Below are positions 25,811-33,322 of a stretch of 64,000 bases of DNA, piece by piece; the stretch's first letter is position 1, and each line of letters starts with the position of its first letter. The notes under the pieces are model-generated. The model ran no database searches. It was given only the letters and a program-made list of their open reading frames with translations, and had not been told where the DNA came from. A program made the translations under genes and the position numbers. The DNA is from Lentisphaerae bacterium GWF2_50_93 (GTDB taxonomy: Bacteria > Verrucomicrobiota > Lentisphaeria > Victivallales > GWF2-50-93), in NCBI GenBank assembly GCA_001804815.1, contig MHBI01000010.1:1-64000 (forward strand). Direction: 5' to 3'.

Positions 25811-25952
25811 GCTGGAACCTTCTCGAAAAGGTAATCTCGAAATGAAATTTGTCTTAAAAAGTAACACAGACATTCCTGTCCGTGGTTTCAAATTTAATTT
25901 TCCGTCACAGACAAGAATGTCTGTGCTACCCCCTTTTCGAGCGGGTTCTAGC
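25811..25952 (+). repeat. MITE-like hairpin element (family A), full copy
   Basis: The left end GCTGGAACCTTCTCGAAAAGG is nearly the reverse complement of the right end CCCTTTTCGAGCGGGTTCTAGC. Most of the interior also pairs (ACACAGACATTCCTGTCCGTG with CACAGACAAGAATGTCTGTG), so the whole 142 bp can fold as one long imperfect hairpin. No coding capacity is seen. Related copies are at 557-593, 32311-32445 and 62641-62717. Confidence 0.7.
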
Positions 25953-26075
25953 AAGAACCTTGAATTCATGGCCTGTTGTGGTCTATTTTAAAGTGCATGG
26001 GGTGATTCATCCCTAAGCATTATACACATAGTAATTTCAACCCCCTGCTTATGGGGAACCGCATAATTAGAAGTT
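25953..26075 (+). repeat. Intergenic repeat (family C), first copy
   Basis: It shares CCTGTTGTGGTCTATTTTAA and the block CCCCCTGCTTATGGGGAACC-GCATAAT with 60515-60645. In both places it lies directly upstream of a small hypothetical gene. The CCCC/GGGG block itself is a short hairpin. Confidence 0.55.
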
Positions 26076-26104
26076 GGGATAAAAATAAATAAAGTTCGAT
26101 AATA

Positions 26105-26374
26105 ATGAAATTCTACCTGATAAAACCAGAAGTAGCTGGCGGATTTACAGGATTTTCTTTTGGTGATGTGGAAGTTTCAAAATCGATTTTATTCACTGAG
26201 CTTTATCCCAAGAGGAAGCTTCCTAAATTTGTGTGGCTGAAGGTTAATGGAAGAGCAGGATTCGATGATTTTGGCATAGCGATAGATAGGAAATGCCGAC
26301 TTGCTGTATCTGAAAAAGGTCTAAATACGTTGAAAGAGTTCAATCTTAATCATTGTGGAATAGAAGCATTCTAA
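26105..26374 (+). CDS. Hypothetical 89-residue protein
   Basis: A short protein without signal peptide or membrane segment. It contains FTGFSFGDVEVS, LPKFVWLKVNGRAG and a C-terminal LNTLKEFNLNHCGIEAF. The ending resembles the C-terminal part of immunity-type proteins of the Imm/DUF1629 kind, but the similarity is weak. No ribosome site is evident before the ATG. It lies inside the inverted-repeat-flanked cassette, upstream of a toxin-antitoxin pair. It may be a truncated gene. Confidence 0.45.
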   Translation: MKFYLIKPEVAGGFTGFSFGDVEVSKSILFTELYPKRKLPKFVWLKVNGRAGFDDFGIAIDRKCRLAVSEKGLNTLKEFNLNHCGIEAF

Positions 26375-26469
26375 CTTGATAAAGGTATCCCAACGATGTT
26401 GGTGCTCCTAACCTCGCTCCGCTCGTTGCCAGACCATGAGGCGTTCTCTTCAAAAAACAATGAATCCCA

Positions 26470-26497
26470 TTGACATGAATCAAATATGTACTATACT
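26470..26497 (+). promoter_or_regulatory. Promoter of the toxin-antitoxin pair
   Basis: TTGACA at 26470-26475 and TATACT at 26492-26497 are 16 bp apart. The antitoxin ATG is at 26532 with AAGGAG about 9-11 nt upstream. The boxes are near consensus, as expected for an autoregulated toxin-antitoxin operon. Confidence 0.7.
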
Positions 26498-26531
26498 GTA
26501 TTACACAAGCATACAAAAGGAGTAATGGAAT

Positions 26532-26750
26532 ATGAGTGTTGCACTTTCAGTAAGGCTGCCGGAAAGGCTATCAAAGGAGCTTAGCCATGTCGCGCTATTG
26601 ACGGAAAGGCCCAAATCTTTCCTAGTACAAAAAGCTCTTGAGAGCTATTTGCATGATCAGGCCGACCTGCAGATAGGTCTTGATAGATTGCGGGATGCTT
26701 CAGATCCAGTAATATCAGTTGCCGAAATGAGAAAAGAACTTGGCTTATAA
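26532..26750 (+). CDS. Ribbon-helix-helix antitoxin (RelB/CopG type)
   Basis: A 72-residue protein. SVALSVRLPERLSKELSHVA at residues 2-21 is the ribbon strand and first helix of a CopG-like DNA-binding fold, and PKSFLVQKALESYL is the second helix. The C-terminal VISVAEMRKELGL resembles the toxin-wrapping tail of RelB/StbD antitoxins. Its last 11 nt overlap the toxin start. It most likely neutralises the RelE/ParE-type toxin and represses the shared promoter at 26470-26497. Confidence 0.85.
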   Translation: MSVALSVRLPERLSKELSHVALLTERPKSFLVQKALESYLHDQADLQIGLDRLRDASDPVISVAEMRKELGL

Positions 26751-26994
26751 TATTACATTCAAAAAATCCGTTGCAAAAGATTTGAAGAAAATAGGTTCCA
26801 GCGAAGCAGATCGAATCATAACGAAACTAAGTTCAGATCTTTCCGCAAACGCCGACCAATTTCAGGAATTGCAAGGACAATTTGCCGGACTGAGAAAATA
26901 CAGGGTTGGGAATTATCGTGTTATTTATGCGCTGATTGGTGATTCCGTCCTGATTGTCCGAATTCAACATAGAAAAGACGTATATAGGAATTGA
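26740..26994 (+). CDS. RelE/ParE-superfamily toxin
   Basis: An 84-residue protein starting at a TTG that overlaps the antitoxin stop by 11 nt. The pattern NITFKKSVAKDLKKI, ELQGQFAGLRKYRVGNYRVIYA, and LIVRIQHRKDVYRN is diagnostic of the RelE/ParE fold. The conserved R in KYRVGNYRV and the H-R-KDVY ending are typical of the RelE/YafQ-like branch, which cleaves mRNA on ribosomes, though ParE-type gyrase poisoning cannot be excluded. The TTG start may keep toxin synthesis low. It sits within the inverted-repeat-bounded cassette. Confidence 0.88.
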   Translation: MAYNITFKKSVAKDLKKIGSSEADRIITKLSSDLSANADQFQELQGQFAGLRKYRVGNYRVIYALIGDSVLIVRIQHRKDVYRN

Positions 26995-27023
26995 TAGAAA
27001 CTAGATCGTACGGCAAAAACACA

Positions 27024-27530
27024 ATGAAAAAACAAAAAGTAACCGTAAGCGACCTTATGCAAAAGGGCTACTGTTATTTTATTTCTGAACCGCCCGGGAA
27101 GAATTTTCATCCGGGCTTCCTGCCTGAATTAACGCCAAGGCAGATGCTGGAGATGGGGGTTTTCGGCGGCAAATACATGACCGACTGCAGGGATGAGTTT
27201 CCTGAGGACTGGTTCACTCATGCAAAGCTGTCCCATGAACGACATGATCCCGAGTTGAACTACTTTGGAGTCGATGCTTCCCAGCCATTGTCCGTCTGGC
27301 TGGAAAAAGGATGGATTTATCATGAGGATCCCAGGGGATGGTTCCAATGGTATTGCAGGTACTACATGGGCAGACGATGCCCGGATGATGAACGCCAGAT
27401 CAAAAGATGGAAGGCGATGACAAGGCATATTGCCCAAATCAAGAAGCACTGCAAGATGGGAGACCTGGGCTGCCGCCAGAAACAGAGGCAGGCATTGCTG
27501 AACTGGGCTTATGACAGCAGAAAGATTTAG
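27024..27530 (+). CDS. Conserved hypothetical protein (168 residues)
   Basis: The ATG at 27024 begins MKKQKVTVSDLMQKGYCYFI and is preferred to an in-frame alternative at 26991. The protein is soluble and rich in aromatic and charged residues. It contains FHPGFLPELTPRQMLEMGVFGGKY, DWFTHAKLSHERHDPELNYF, WFQWYCRYYMGRRCPDDERQIKRW and a C-terminal LGCRQKQRQALLNWAYDSRK. I recall proteins of this type as conserved hypotheticals across bacteria, without a known function. The repeated CRYYMGRR and CRQKQRQALL motifs are probably structural. It is the last gene before the inverted repeat at 27651-27770. Confidence 0.8.
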   Translation: MKKQKVTVSDLMQKGYCYFISEPPGKNFHPGFLPELTPRQMLEMGVFGGKYMTDCRDEFPEDWFTHAKLSHERHDPELNYFGVDASQPLSVWLEKGWIYHEDPRGWFQWYCRYYMGRRCPDDERQIKRWKAMTRHIAQIKKHCKMGDLGCRQKQRQALLNWAYDSRKI

Positions 27531-27650
27531 TGCCGACAAGAGATATTCCAGCAGAAGGAATATACACAGCGAGCCTTCAGGGCGAATTATTTTTTAGATT
27601 CGATACCTATTGAAACCCTGTCTACTATGCGCATTTTGGGATACTAGAAG

Positions 27651-27770
27651 TTGATGTGGGTTTCCTGCCTCATGAGTAGGGCGGTTTTTAAACCGCCAAC
27701 CTGGTGTCGGGTTAAAACCCGACATACTTCCAAGAACAAACAGCCCCATTTTACCCAGATTAACGATTAC
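27651..27770 (-). repeat. Palindromic element, inverted copy flanking TA cassette
   Basis: Read on the minus strand this is GTAATCGTTAATCTGGGT at its start, followed by the palindromes TCGGGTTTTAACCCGA and GGCGGTTTAAAAACCGCC, then CTCATGAGGCAG. This order matches 25651-25778 on the plus strand. The distal terminal repeat has diverged. Together the two copies enclose 26105-27530. Confidence 0.6.
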
Positions 27771-27810
27771 ACTTTTTCTGCCGTGCAATTAACTAACCGA
27801 TGCAAGTGCA

Positions 27811-29661
27811 TCACTTGTCCAGCTTGACGACAATTTCTGCCTTGTCCTTGCCAAGCTTGAGCTTGTCGGTCTTTGTCTTTCCATCCTTTGAGACTGTGAT
27901 CTCGTAGTCTCCGAGGAAACCGCGGACGCCGTATGCGCCGTCCTTGCCTGATTTCCCGGCGGCATCCGTCCACCATTTCTTGAAGACCAGGTCGCAGTAC
28001 GCCTTGTAGCTCGGTTTTTCCTTGAAGTCCTTCGTCAGCATCGCGGCCTCCGGCTTCCAGTGGGCGCCTTCCCAGAAGCCCCACATCAGGAAACCTCCGC
28101 ATGAGGGATGGCTGAAGAGAGCGGTCATGTAGTCCCTGAGGAAATCCGCCTGGAACTGCTCATCTGCAGTATCGACATCGAACTCGGTGCAAATCACAGG
28201 AAGCCCGAAGCTTCCGAGCATGTCGTAGGTCTTGAGCACCTTTGAAATCGACGGAGGCTGCTGTCCGTAATGCCCCTGCTCTCCGATTCCTTCGAGCGGA
28301 GCTCCGCTGTCCAGGAGATATTTTATCGTCTTCATATAGGACTCGGCGTGCTTCTCGTCCATCACAATGCCGTAGTCGTTGATGCATAGCCTTGTGCCGG
28401 GATCTGCGAGTTTCGCAGCCTTGAACCACTCAACCATCACCTGGTCCCCGTAGAGATCCATGAGCGTGTGGTTGGAATACGGCTCGTTGATGACGTCCCA
28501 CTGGAAACAGTATCCCTTCGTCGCAGTGAAAATTTCAGTGACATGGTCCTTCACCGAATCATAAAGCTTTTTCCTGTTCTCCTCACTTACGGTCAGCATA
28601 AGCTCGTCGTGGGTTTTCGCGGGACTGTTATCCTTATATCCGATAAGTTTTTTCCAGGTCTGCGAGAAATTCCTTTCACCGGGCCAGACAGCAGTGTGAC
28701 CGCGTATCAGAATATTGTTTTCCTTCAGCCATTTCAGCGCGTTCATCACGCATGCCTGGGATTTCGGATCCTCCCATCTCGGGGGCTTGAGATGGTTTTC
28801 AATGACCGCGCAGTTGAAGAGCTTGAGGAACTCCTCGCGGTAGTCCTTCACGTCCGGATTCTTCTCATCCATGTCGCCGCCGAGATATGCGGCGTTGACG
28901 CATGTCCCGAACGGGAAAGCATGCCTCTTCATTTTTATCTGTACGTCGGCGCCTTCGACAGGATTGCCGTCGGCATCCGTGACATTGACCGAGATGTTCC
29001 CCTTGCGGATCTTTTCGATGCTCTCGTCCGCTGGCTTTCGCCACGGGGCGTCGGGTTTTCTTCCGTCATAGGAGAGCTTCAGGATCGGCAGAAGGTTCTT
29101 TTGAACGCCCTGTCCGAGGTTAAACATCTGGATATTGGCCATCTCAAGCGTCTGGACATTCTGTCCGAGGTGCATGAACAGCTTCACATCTTCCATGGGT
29201 ATGTCGAGGTTGCTGATGCCGCCGAACTCGATATAATGCCATTCGCGCGGGATGCTGAAGCTGGACCATACGGGTTTCTCGTGCGGCGCCCTGTTCCTCT
29301 GCGCGCCTCCTGAGACATATGCCTCCCCGGTTTCATTTTCGGCGGAGACCGTTCTCGCCCACATCCTGACGATCACGGCATCTCCCTTCGAAAGCTTCAA
29401 AGTGGAAGAAACGGCTATCTGCACATCCCATGGAGAGCTGCATTTTTCCTTGACTGTGATCCTGATCGCCTCGGTGAAGCTCCGTCCCTCGACTGGGACT
29501 TTTTCCATGACGCCGTTCTTTCCCATAAGGACAGGAGGCGAGATGGCATTGTCCTGAGTCATAAGTTTTCCCTCCGGCAGTTTCTGTACGACGATATCGG
29601 CGAAAGCGCTTATTGAAGCAAATAAAGTCAATCCCATTGTAATTATATTTAAAGATTTCAT
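27811..29661 (-). CDS. GH10 endo-1,4-beta-xylanase (secreted)
   Basis: A 616-residue protein with a signal peptide (residues 1-21, ending SAFA). Residues about 22-200 form a beta-rich region resembling a carbohydrate-binding module, followed by a linker domain (ISVNVTDADGNPVEGADVQI) and the GH10 catalytic barrel from about residue 260. The acid/base is Glu393 in WDVINEP and the nucleophile is Glu493 in ICTEFDVD, with HYGQQPP and GFLMWGFWEGAHWKP also conserved. It hydrolyses xylan outside the cell or in the periplasm. The C-terminal 60 residues (DYEITVSKDGKTK) resemble the end of many GH10 enzymes of this phylum. AAGGAAAG precedes the ATG. Confidence 0.93.
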   Translation of the reverse strand: MKSLNIITMGLTLFASISAFADIVVQKLPEGKLMTQDNAISPPVLMGKNGVMEKVPVEGRSFTEAIRITVKEKCSSPWDVQIAVSSTLKLSKGDAVIVRMWARTVSAENETGEAYVSGGAQRNRAPHEKPVWSSFSIPREWHYIEFGGISNLDIPMEDVKLFMHLGQNVQTLEMANIQMFNLGQGVQKNLLPILKLSYDGRKPDAPWRKPADESIEKIRKGNISVNVTDADGNPVEGADVQIKMKRHAFPFGTCVNAAYLGGDMDEKNPDVKDYREEFLKLFNCAVIENHLKPPRWEDPKSQACVMNALKWLKENNILIRGHTAVWPGERNFSQTWKKLIGYKDNSPAKTHDELMLTVSEENRKKLYDSVKDHVTEIFTATKGYCFQWDVINEPYSNHTLMDLYGDQVMVEWFKAAKLADPGTRLCINDYGIVMDEKHAESYMKTIKYLLDSGAPLEGIGEQGHYGQQPPSISKVLKTYDMLGSFGLPVICTEFDVDTADEQFQADFLRDYMTALFSHPSCGGFLMWGFWEGAHWKPEAAMLTKDFKEKPSYKAYCDLVFKKWWTDAAGKSGKDGAYGVRGFLGDYEITVSKDGKTKTDKLKLGKDKAEIVVKLDK

Positions 29662-30083
29662 GTCTTTCCTTTTTTTATCAGACGTATCCCTATGTTGAAA
29701 TTTTCCTTGTCAGCATGTCGGGATTAATCCCGACAATCGGCGGGTTAAAACCCGCCATACTTTCATTCCGCATCCTTGTACCAGAACGAGACCTTCACTT
29801 CCTGTCCGGACTTGATTCGTAATATTCATGCTAAATATCCTTTAAGTACATCTGATTTCAACCCGATGTGTTAAAAGTACCGTTAGAACAAGAAGTCCAT
29901 ATCTACAGTCATCTCGGCCAATATAATTATTCCGGCTAAAGCCGGTACTCCGAGCGCGCTTGTCTCATAATCAATCTTTAGTCGCGGTGACACAGGCGCT
30001 ATGGAGTCCCGCCTTCAGGCGGGAAATTTATCCTGAATTCCCAGCAAAAGAATACTTCTTATAATGTTATCATGGAGATCTTC
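29662..30083 (-). other. Intergenic region with palindromes and a coding remnant
   Basis: It holds a REP-like element at about 29713-29763 (TCGGGATTAATCCCGA and GGCGGGTTAAAACCCGCC), a CCGGCTAAAGCCGG hairpin near 29933-29945, and CCCGCCTTCAGGCGGG at about 30009-30024. On the reverse strand at about 29766-29820, a short frame reads RIKSGQEVKVSFWYKDAE and stops, which looks like the C-terminal end of a lost gene. Confidence 0.55.
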
Positions 30084-30695
30084 TCAGAACATCCCGTGGG
30101 AATTGTTCACGAGCTTGAAGAGGGTTTTAGGAAAATCGTTGCCCCATTCGACATGGTAGTCTATATAGAGGATGTTTGCACCGAAGTCATGGTTGCGCTG
30201 TATTCCGCTTGTCGCCGAATTCCAAAAGACATACGGGGCCCACTCGATGTAGCTCTTCTCGCTTACGAGGAGCTTCGAGCTTGGCGAAGGGATCTGGCTG
30301 AGCTTGTTGTTCGAATAATAGTCGAGCTGGTAGTTCATGCCGTAGTGCTGCATATTCGCCCCGGTGAACGGAAGGTTGTTCGAAGGGCATGTGTAGACAG
30401 GCTCCTTTGTATATCCTGTGTTCCTGTTGTGGAGATATGGGATGATCAGATCCTTCCAGTCGGCATTCCCGGGATTTGCGACACTGTCCTGGTTGGCCGT
30501 CGGAATCCAGTCGTCGTAGTCCCCGGTATAATTGGCTATGGCAGTCCCCATCTGCTTCTCGTTCGACAGGCACATCGACTTGTTCGCGGAGTCCTTCGCC
30601 TTCTTCAGCGCGGGAAGCAGCATCGCCGCGAGGATTGCGATGATCGCAATTACGACGAGTAATTCGATCAATGTGAAATTATTTTTTCTTTTCAT
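30084..30695 (-). CDS. Prepilin-type N-terminal cleavage/methylation protein (pseudopilin-like)
   Basis: A 203-residue protein that starts [13 protein letters not shown], with the prepilin peptidase site and then the hydrophobic helix [18 protein letters not shown] (residues 11-29). The C-terminal [17 protein letters not shown] matches the H-X9-DG-type end. Its ATG overlaps the stop of the upstream GntR-solute-binding fusion by 4 nt, so it is translationally coupled to that regulator. A regulator-pseudopilin pairing also occurs in loose form in the sulfatase locus. The function is unsettled; surface anchoring of substrate or hydrolases is an inference. Confidence 0.9.
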   Translation of the reverse strand: MKRKNNFTLIELLVVIAIIAILAAMLLPALKKAKDSANKSMCLSNEKQMGTAIANYTGDYDDWIPTANQDSVANPGNADWKDLIIPYLHNRNTGYTKEPVYTCPSNNLPFTGANMQHYGMNYQLDYYSNNKLSQIPSPSSKLLVSEKSYIEWAPYVFWNSATSGIQRNHDFGANILYIDYHVEWGNDFPKTLFKLVNNSHGMF

Positions 30696-32095
30696 ACAAA
30701 AAGACTCCTTTTTTCGTTTTCCATCTCAAGCTGCAGCCTGCACATCTCATCGATCTTCTCGCAGGCGGACTCGACCGGCAGCCTTCCGTTCGCGGCGTCG
30801 AAGAAATATTTCTTGATTATCTGCATCACCCCGAAATTTGCCGGATTGTCGTAGCTGAAAATTCCGGTCGAAAGGGCATGTATGAATGGATGCCATGCCG
30901 GACTGCATTTCTGTTCGTCGAAGACTTCCTTGTTCACCGCTATCGACGAGAATTCCTTAACCATCCGGCGCTGCGATTCCGCATCGCATGCAAGATGCTT
31001 CATGAATTCCCAGGCGAGACGCCGTTGCGACTGGGTGCATCCAAGATCACCGATTATCGCAAGTTCGCGTTTGGAGATCTTGGAGATGGACGCCCCTCCC
31101 CTGACCTTCGGCGGAATCTGCCGCATTGAGATCTCAGCGCTTTTCCCAAGTTTTTCGCCCTGATCCACTATCCATGTTCCAGCATCATGACGGAACAATG
31201 TCTCGCCTTTCAGAAGAGGATCACCCTGCACTGAATCCAATTTCCGGTTGAGCGGATAGGAATAAAGCGACTTGAAGAATCCAATCCATTCAGCGCCCCT
31301 GCTGAATGAAAAATCAAATCCTCCATCCTTCTCCTCGACAAATTCCCGTCCACCTGTCAAAGTGTAATAATACGAGTGCGGGAAAATATAATTTCTCGAA
31401 GCATATACCATGGTCGGGGGGATCTGCCCGCCGGAAGCAACTTCAGACCATTTCAGCACTTCATCCCAGTCAGCCGGACCGTTGTCGGCATCGAGTCCGA
31501 GAGATTCCGCCTTGATCCTGTTGAACGCAAAGACCTCGGCGCCGAAACCAATCGGCATTGAAAAGCAGCCTTTGCCTCCGGACGGAGTCTTATACCATTG
31601 GCTGTACTGGGTGTTGAGACTGCTTGTGGCCTCGAAGAAATCATCGAATTCGTTGAGCGGATGGAATACTCCCGTGCTGGCCAGGAATCCCATGTAGGGC
31701 GAATAGAGGATCTTCACGCCAGGTTTCGAGTTCACTGCCGACATCAGGTTGCCGTCAAATTCCTCGACATCGATCTCGACCTTGCTGCACCTGGATGCGA
31801 AAACCGCAGCTTCGTTCCTGAAGTAAGTGATCATTTCCGGACTTGAATATTTTTTCGGAATAAGGACTCTTATCGCGACATTCTTTGAAGGCGGTGAAAA
31901 ATATGTGCCGCTGCCTTCGCGCCTGGTCACCAGATTCTTCTGCTTGAGATGGTTCAACGCCATCTTCGCGGTAGTCCTGCTGACACCGTACATCGTGCAT
32001 ATCCTGCGTTCGCTTGGAAGCCTCTGGTTGGGGCCTCCTCCATACGCCCGACGGAGTATCTGTTCAGAAACTTTGAGGTACTTGGAATTCTTCAT
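30692..32095 (-). CDS. GntR-type regulator fused to an ABC-type solute-binding domain
   Basis: A 467-residue protein. Residues about 8-65 form a GntR winged helix ([35 protein letters not shown]). Residues from about 75 resemble a family 1 extracellular solute-binding protein ([85 protein letters not shown]). No signal peptide precedes the fold, so the sensor is cytoplasmic. It probably binds an imported oligosaccharide and controls the nearby xylanase or hydrolase genes. It has a clear promoter (32182-32210) with direct repeats between promoter and start. It overlaps the pseudopilin gene by 4 nt. Confidence 0.85.
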   Translation of the reverse strand: MKNSKYLKVSEQILRRAYGGGPNQRLPSERRICTMYGVSRTTAKMALNHLKQKNLVTRREGSGTYFSPPSKNVAIRVLIPKKYSSPEMITYFRNEAAVFASRCSKVEIDVEEFDGNLMSAVNSKPGVKILYSPYMGFLASTGVFHPLNEFDDFFEATSSLNTQYSQWYKTPSGGKGCFSMPIGFGAEVFAFNRIKAESLGLDADNGPADWDEVLKWSEVASGGQIPPTMVYASRNYIFPHSYYYTLTGGREFVEEKDGGFDFSFSRGAEWIGFFKSLYSYPLNRKLDSVQGDPLLKGETLFRHDAGTWIVDQGEKLGKSAEISMRQIPPKVRGGASISKISKRELAIIGDLGCTQSQRRLAWEFMKHLACDAESQRRMVKEFSSIAVNKEVFDEQKCSPAWHPFIHALSTGIFSYDNPANFGVMQIIKKYFFDAANGRLPVESACEKIDEMCRLQLEMENEKRSLFV

Positions 32096-32097
32096 AT

Positions 32098-32171
32098 TTA
32101 ATATCCGCTTTTATAACCGCTTAATCACTTTTTTTGTACGAATTAACAGTTAATATCCACTTTAGTATCCA
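32098..32171 (-). promoter_or_regulatory. Direct-repeat operator candidates of the GntR fusion gene
   Basis: On the minus strand TGGATACTAA (32162-32171) and TGGATATTAA (32150-32159) repeat with a 12-bp period, and a second pair, GCGGTTATAA (32111-32120) and GCGGATATTAA (32098-32108), lies next to the start codon. Their position just downstream of the -10 box suggests binding sites for the gene's own product. Confidence 0.5.
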
Positions 32172-32181
32172 GTTTAGATAA

Positions 32182-32210
32182 ATAATACCATATTGCTTGA
32201 TCATTGTCAA
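32182..32210 (-). promoter_or_regulatory. Sigma70-type promoter of the GntR fusion gene
   Basis: On the minus strand, TTGACA (32210-32205) and TATTAT (32187-32182) are separated by 17 bp, near-consensus boxes at ideal spacing, about 90 bp upstream of the ATG at 32095. Confidence 0.78.
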
Positions 32211-32310
32211 GGATATTTTTTAAGATATTTGGAAGATTAAAAATGGTGGGAAAGAGGTCGCCGGTCGTCAGTCTTCGGTTGCCAGTAATTTAGGATACTT
32301 GTTCGTAGTT

Positions 32311-32445
32311 AGACGTTGCTCGAAAAGGTAATCTCAAAATGAAATTTCTATAAAAAGTAGCACAGACATTCTTGTCTGTGGGCTCAAATTTCATTTTCAA
32401 TCGCAGACAGGAATGTCCGCGTTACCCCTTTTCGAGCAACGTCTA
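32311..32445 (+). repeat. MITE-like hairpin element (family A), full copy
   Basis: The left end AGACGTTGCTCGAAAAGG is the reverse complement of the right end CCTTTTCGAGCAACGTCT. The interior arms AGCACAGACATTCTTGTCTG and CAGACAGGAATGTCCGCG also pair imperfectly. It is closely similar to the copies at 25811-25952 and 62641-62717. Confidence 0.75.
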
Positions 32446-32668
32446 GTTAACGCAATATTGCGTGTTTTACAGCTATCCAAAACACAGCCAAAAATGGCTT
32501 GACTACAAACAATTTGGACAAGGCAGGCCGAGGTTCCCTAAGAGGTTTGATTTTCCCTTCCTCGAAGCAAAATCCTTGATTTCCATGGCTCTGCATGTTC
32601 TATTTTAAAAGTGATTCGACAGCGTATGCATTTGCCATGAGCTGATTGCAAATCTCAAGGGAGAACAC

Positions 32669-33223
32669 GTGACAAAGAAGAACAATGACATCATCTACCT
32701 GGTGAATGAGCGTGACGATATTTGTTTCGTCAACGGGAAGTACGAGGAATTCGCCGCTGCAAACGCAGGAAATGCCGCTGCATCAAAATCAGTCCTGCAT
32801 CAATCCCTGTGGAATTTCGTCACAGACATCACCACGCAGGAGTTATACCGCAGCGCGTTGAGAAAGGTCCGGGAGGGCAACCGGCTCCGCTTCAAGTTCA
32901 GGTGCGACTCCCCTGACTGCCGCAGGATGCTGGAGATGAACATGCAAGTCGTCAGGAATCGCGAGGTTGAATTTCGCATACGGACGATCTCGGAAAAGAA
33001 GCGGCCGGTCCAGGCGCTGTGGGATCCGCTCGCGATCCGCTCCAAGGATCTGCTGCGCGTGTGCAGCTGGTGCAAGAAGATCCAGGTCGGAGATGACTGG
33101 ATGGAGGTGGAAAAGGCTGTCACTCGTCTAAGTCTTTTTGAACGGTCGGTCCTTCCTTCAGTAAGCCATGGCATCTGCGATCAATGCTACAAGGAAATTG
33201 CCGATATCCTGGAAGCTTCCTGA
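32669..33223 (+). CDS. PAS-like domain protein with C-terminal four-cysteine module
   Basis: A 184-residue protein starting at GTG with AAGGGAG about 7 nt upstream. Residues about 5-110 resemble a PAS domain (IIYLVNERDDICFVNGKYEEFA, LWNFVTDITTQELYRSALRKV, RFKFRCDSPDCRRMLEMNM). The C-terminal part carries CSWCKKI (Cys132, Cys135) and SHGICDQCYKEI, a four-cysteine, probably zinc-binding module. The same module ends the 769-residue receptor at 50972-53281. I recall proteins of this shape as common hypotheticals. There is no kinase or DNA-binding domain, so output must go through the cysteine module or a partner. Confidence 0.78.
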   Translation: MTKKNNDIIYLVNERDDICFVNGKYEEFAAANAGNAAASKSVLHQSLWNFVTDITTQELYRSALRKVREGNRLRFKFRCDSPDCRRMLEMNMQVVRNREVEFRIRTISEKKRPVQALWDPLAIRSKDLLRVCSWCKKIQVGDDWMEVEKAVTRLSLFERSVLPSVSHGICDQCYKEIADILEAS

Positions 33224-33322
33224 AACAAGCCCGAGGATTGCGATGACAGACCATGGGCATTTTCAAATCACAAATGAATTTCACAGCATGAAAGAAAATA
33301 TTGATGTCCTAAGGGAGATTCT

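Larger units (their letters stand above)
32096..32668 (+). other. Intergenic region: regulator promoter, operator repeats and a MITE-like element
   Basis: The left part (32098-32210) holds the promoter and direct repeats of the GntR fusion gene. The middle part (32311-32445) is a family A hairpin element. A short stretch near 32600 (TTCTATTTTAAA) resembles part of repeat family C. No gene is recognised. Confidence 0.6.

Noticed and set aside
25953..26075. CRISPR-like array from the clustered repeats in 25651-26075 and 60387-60645
   Set aside because: The repeats are palindromic elements of different families with no regular spacer length, and no cas genes are nearby.
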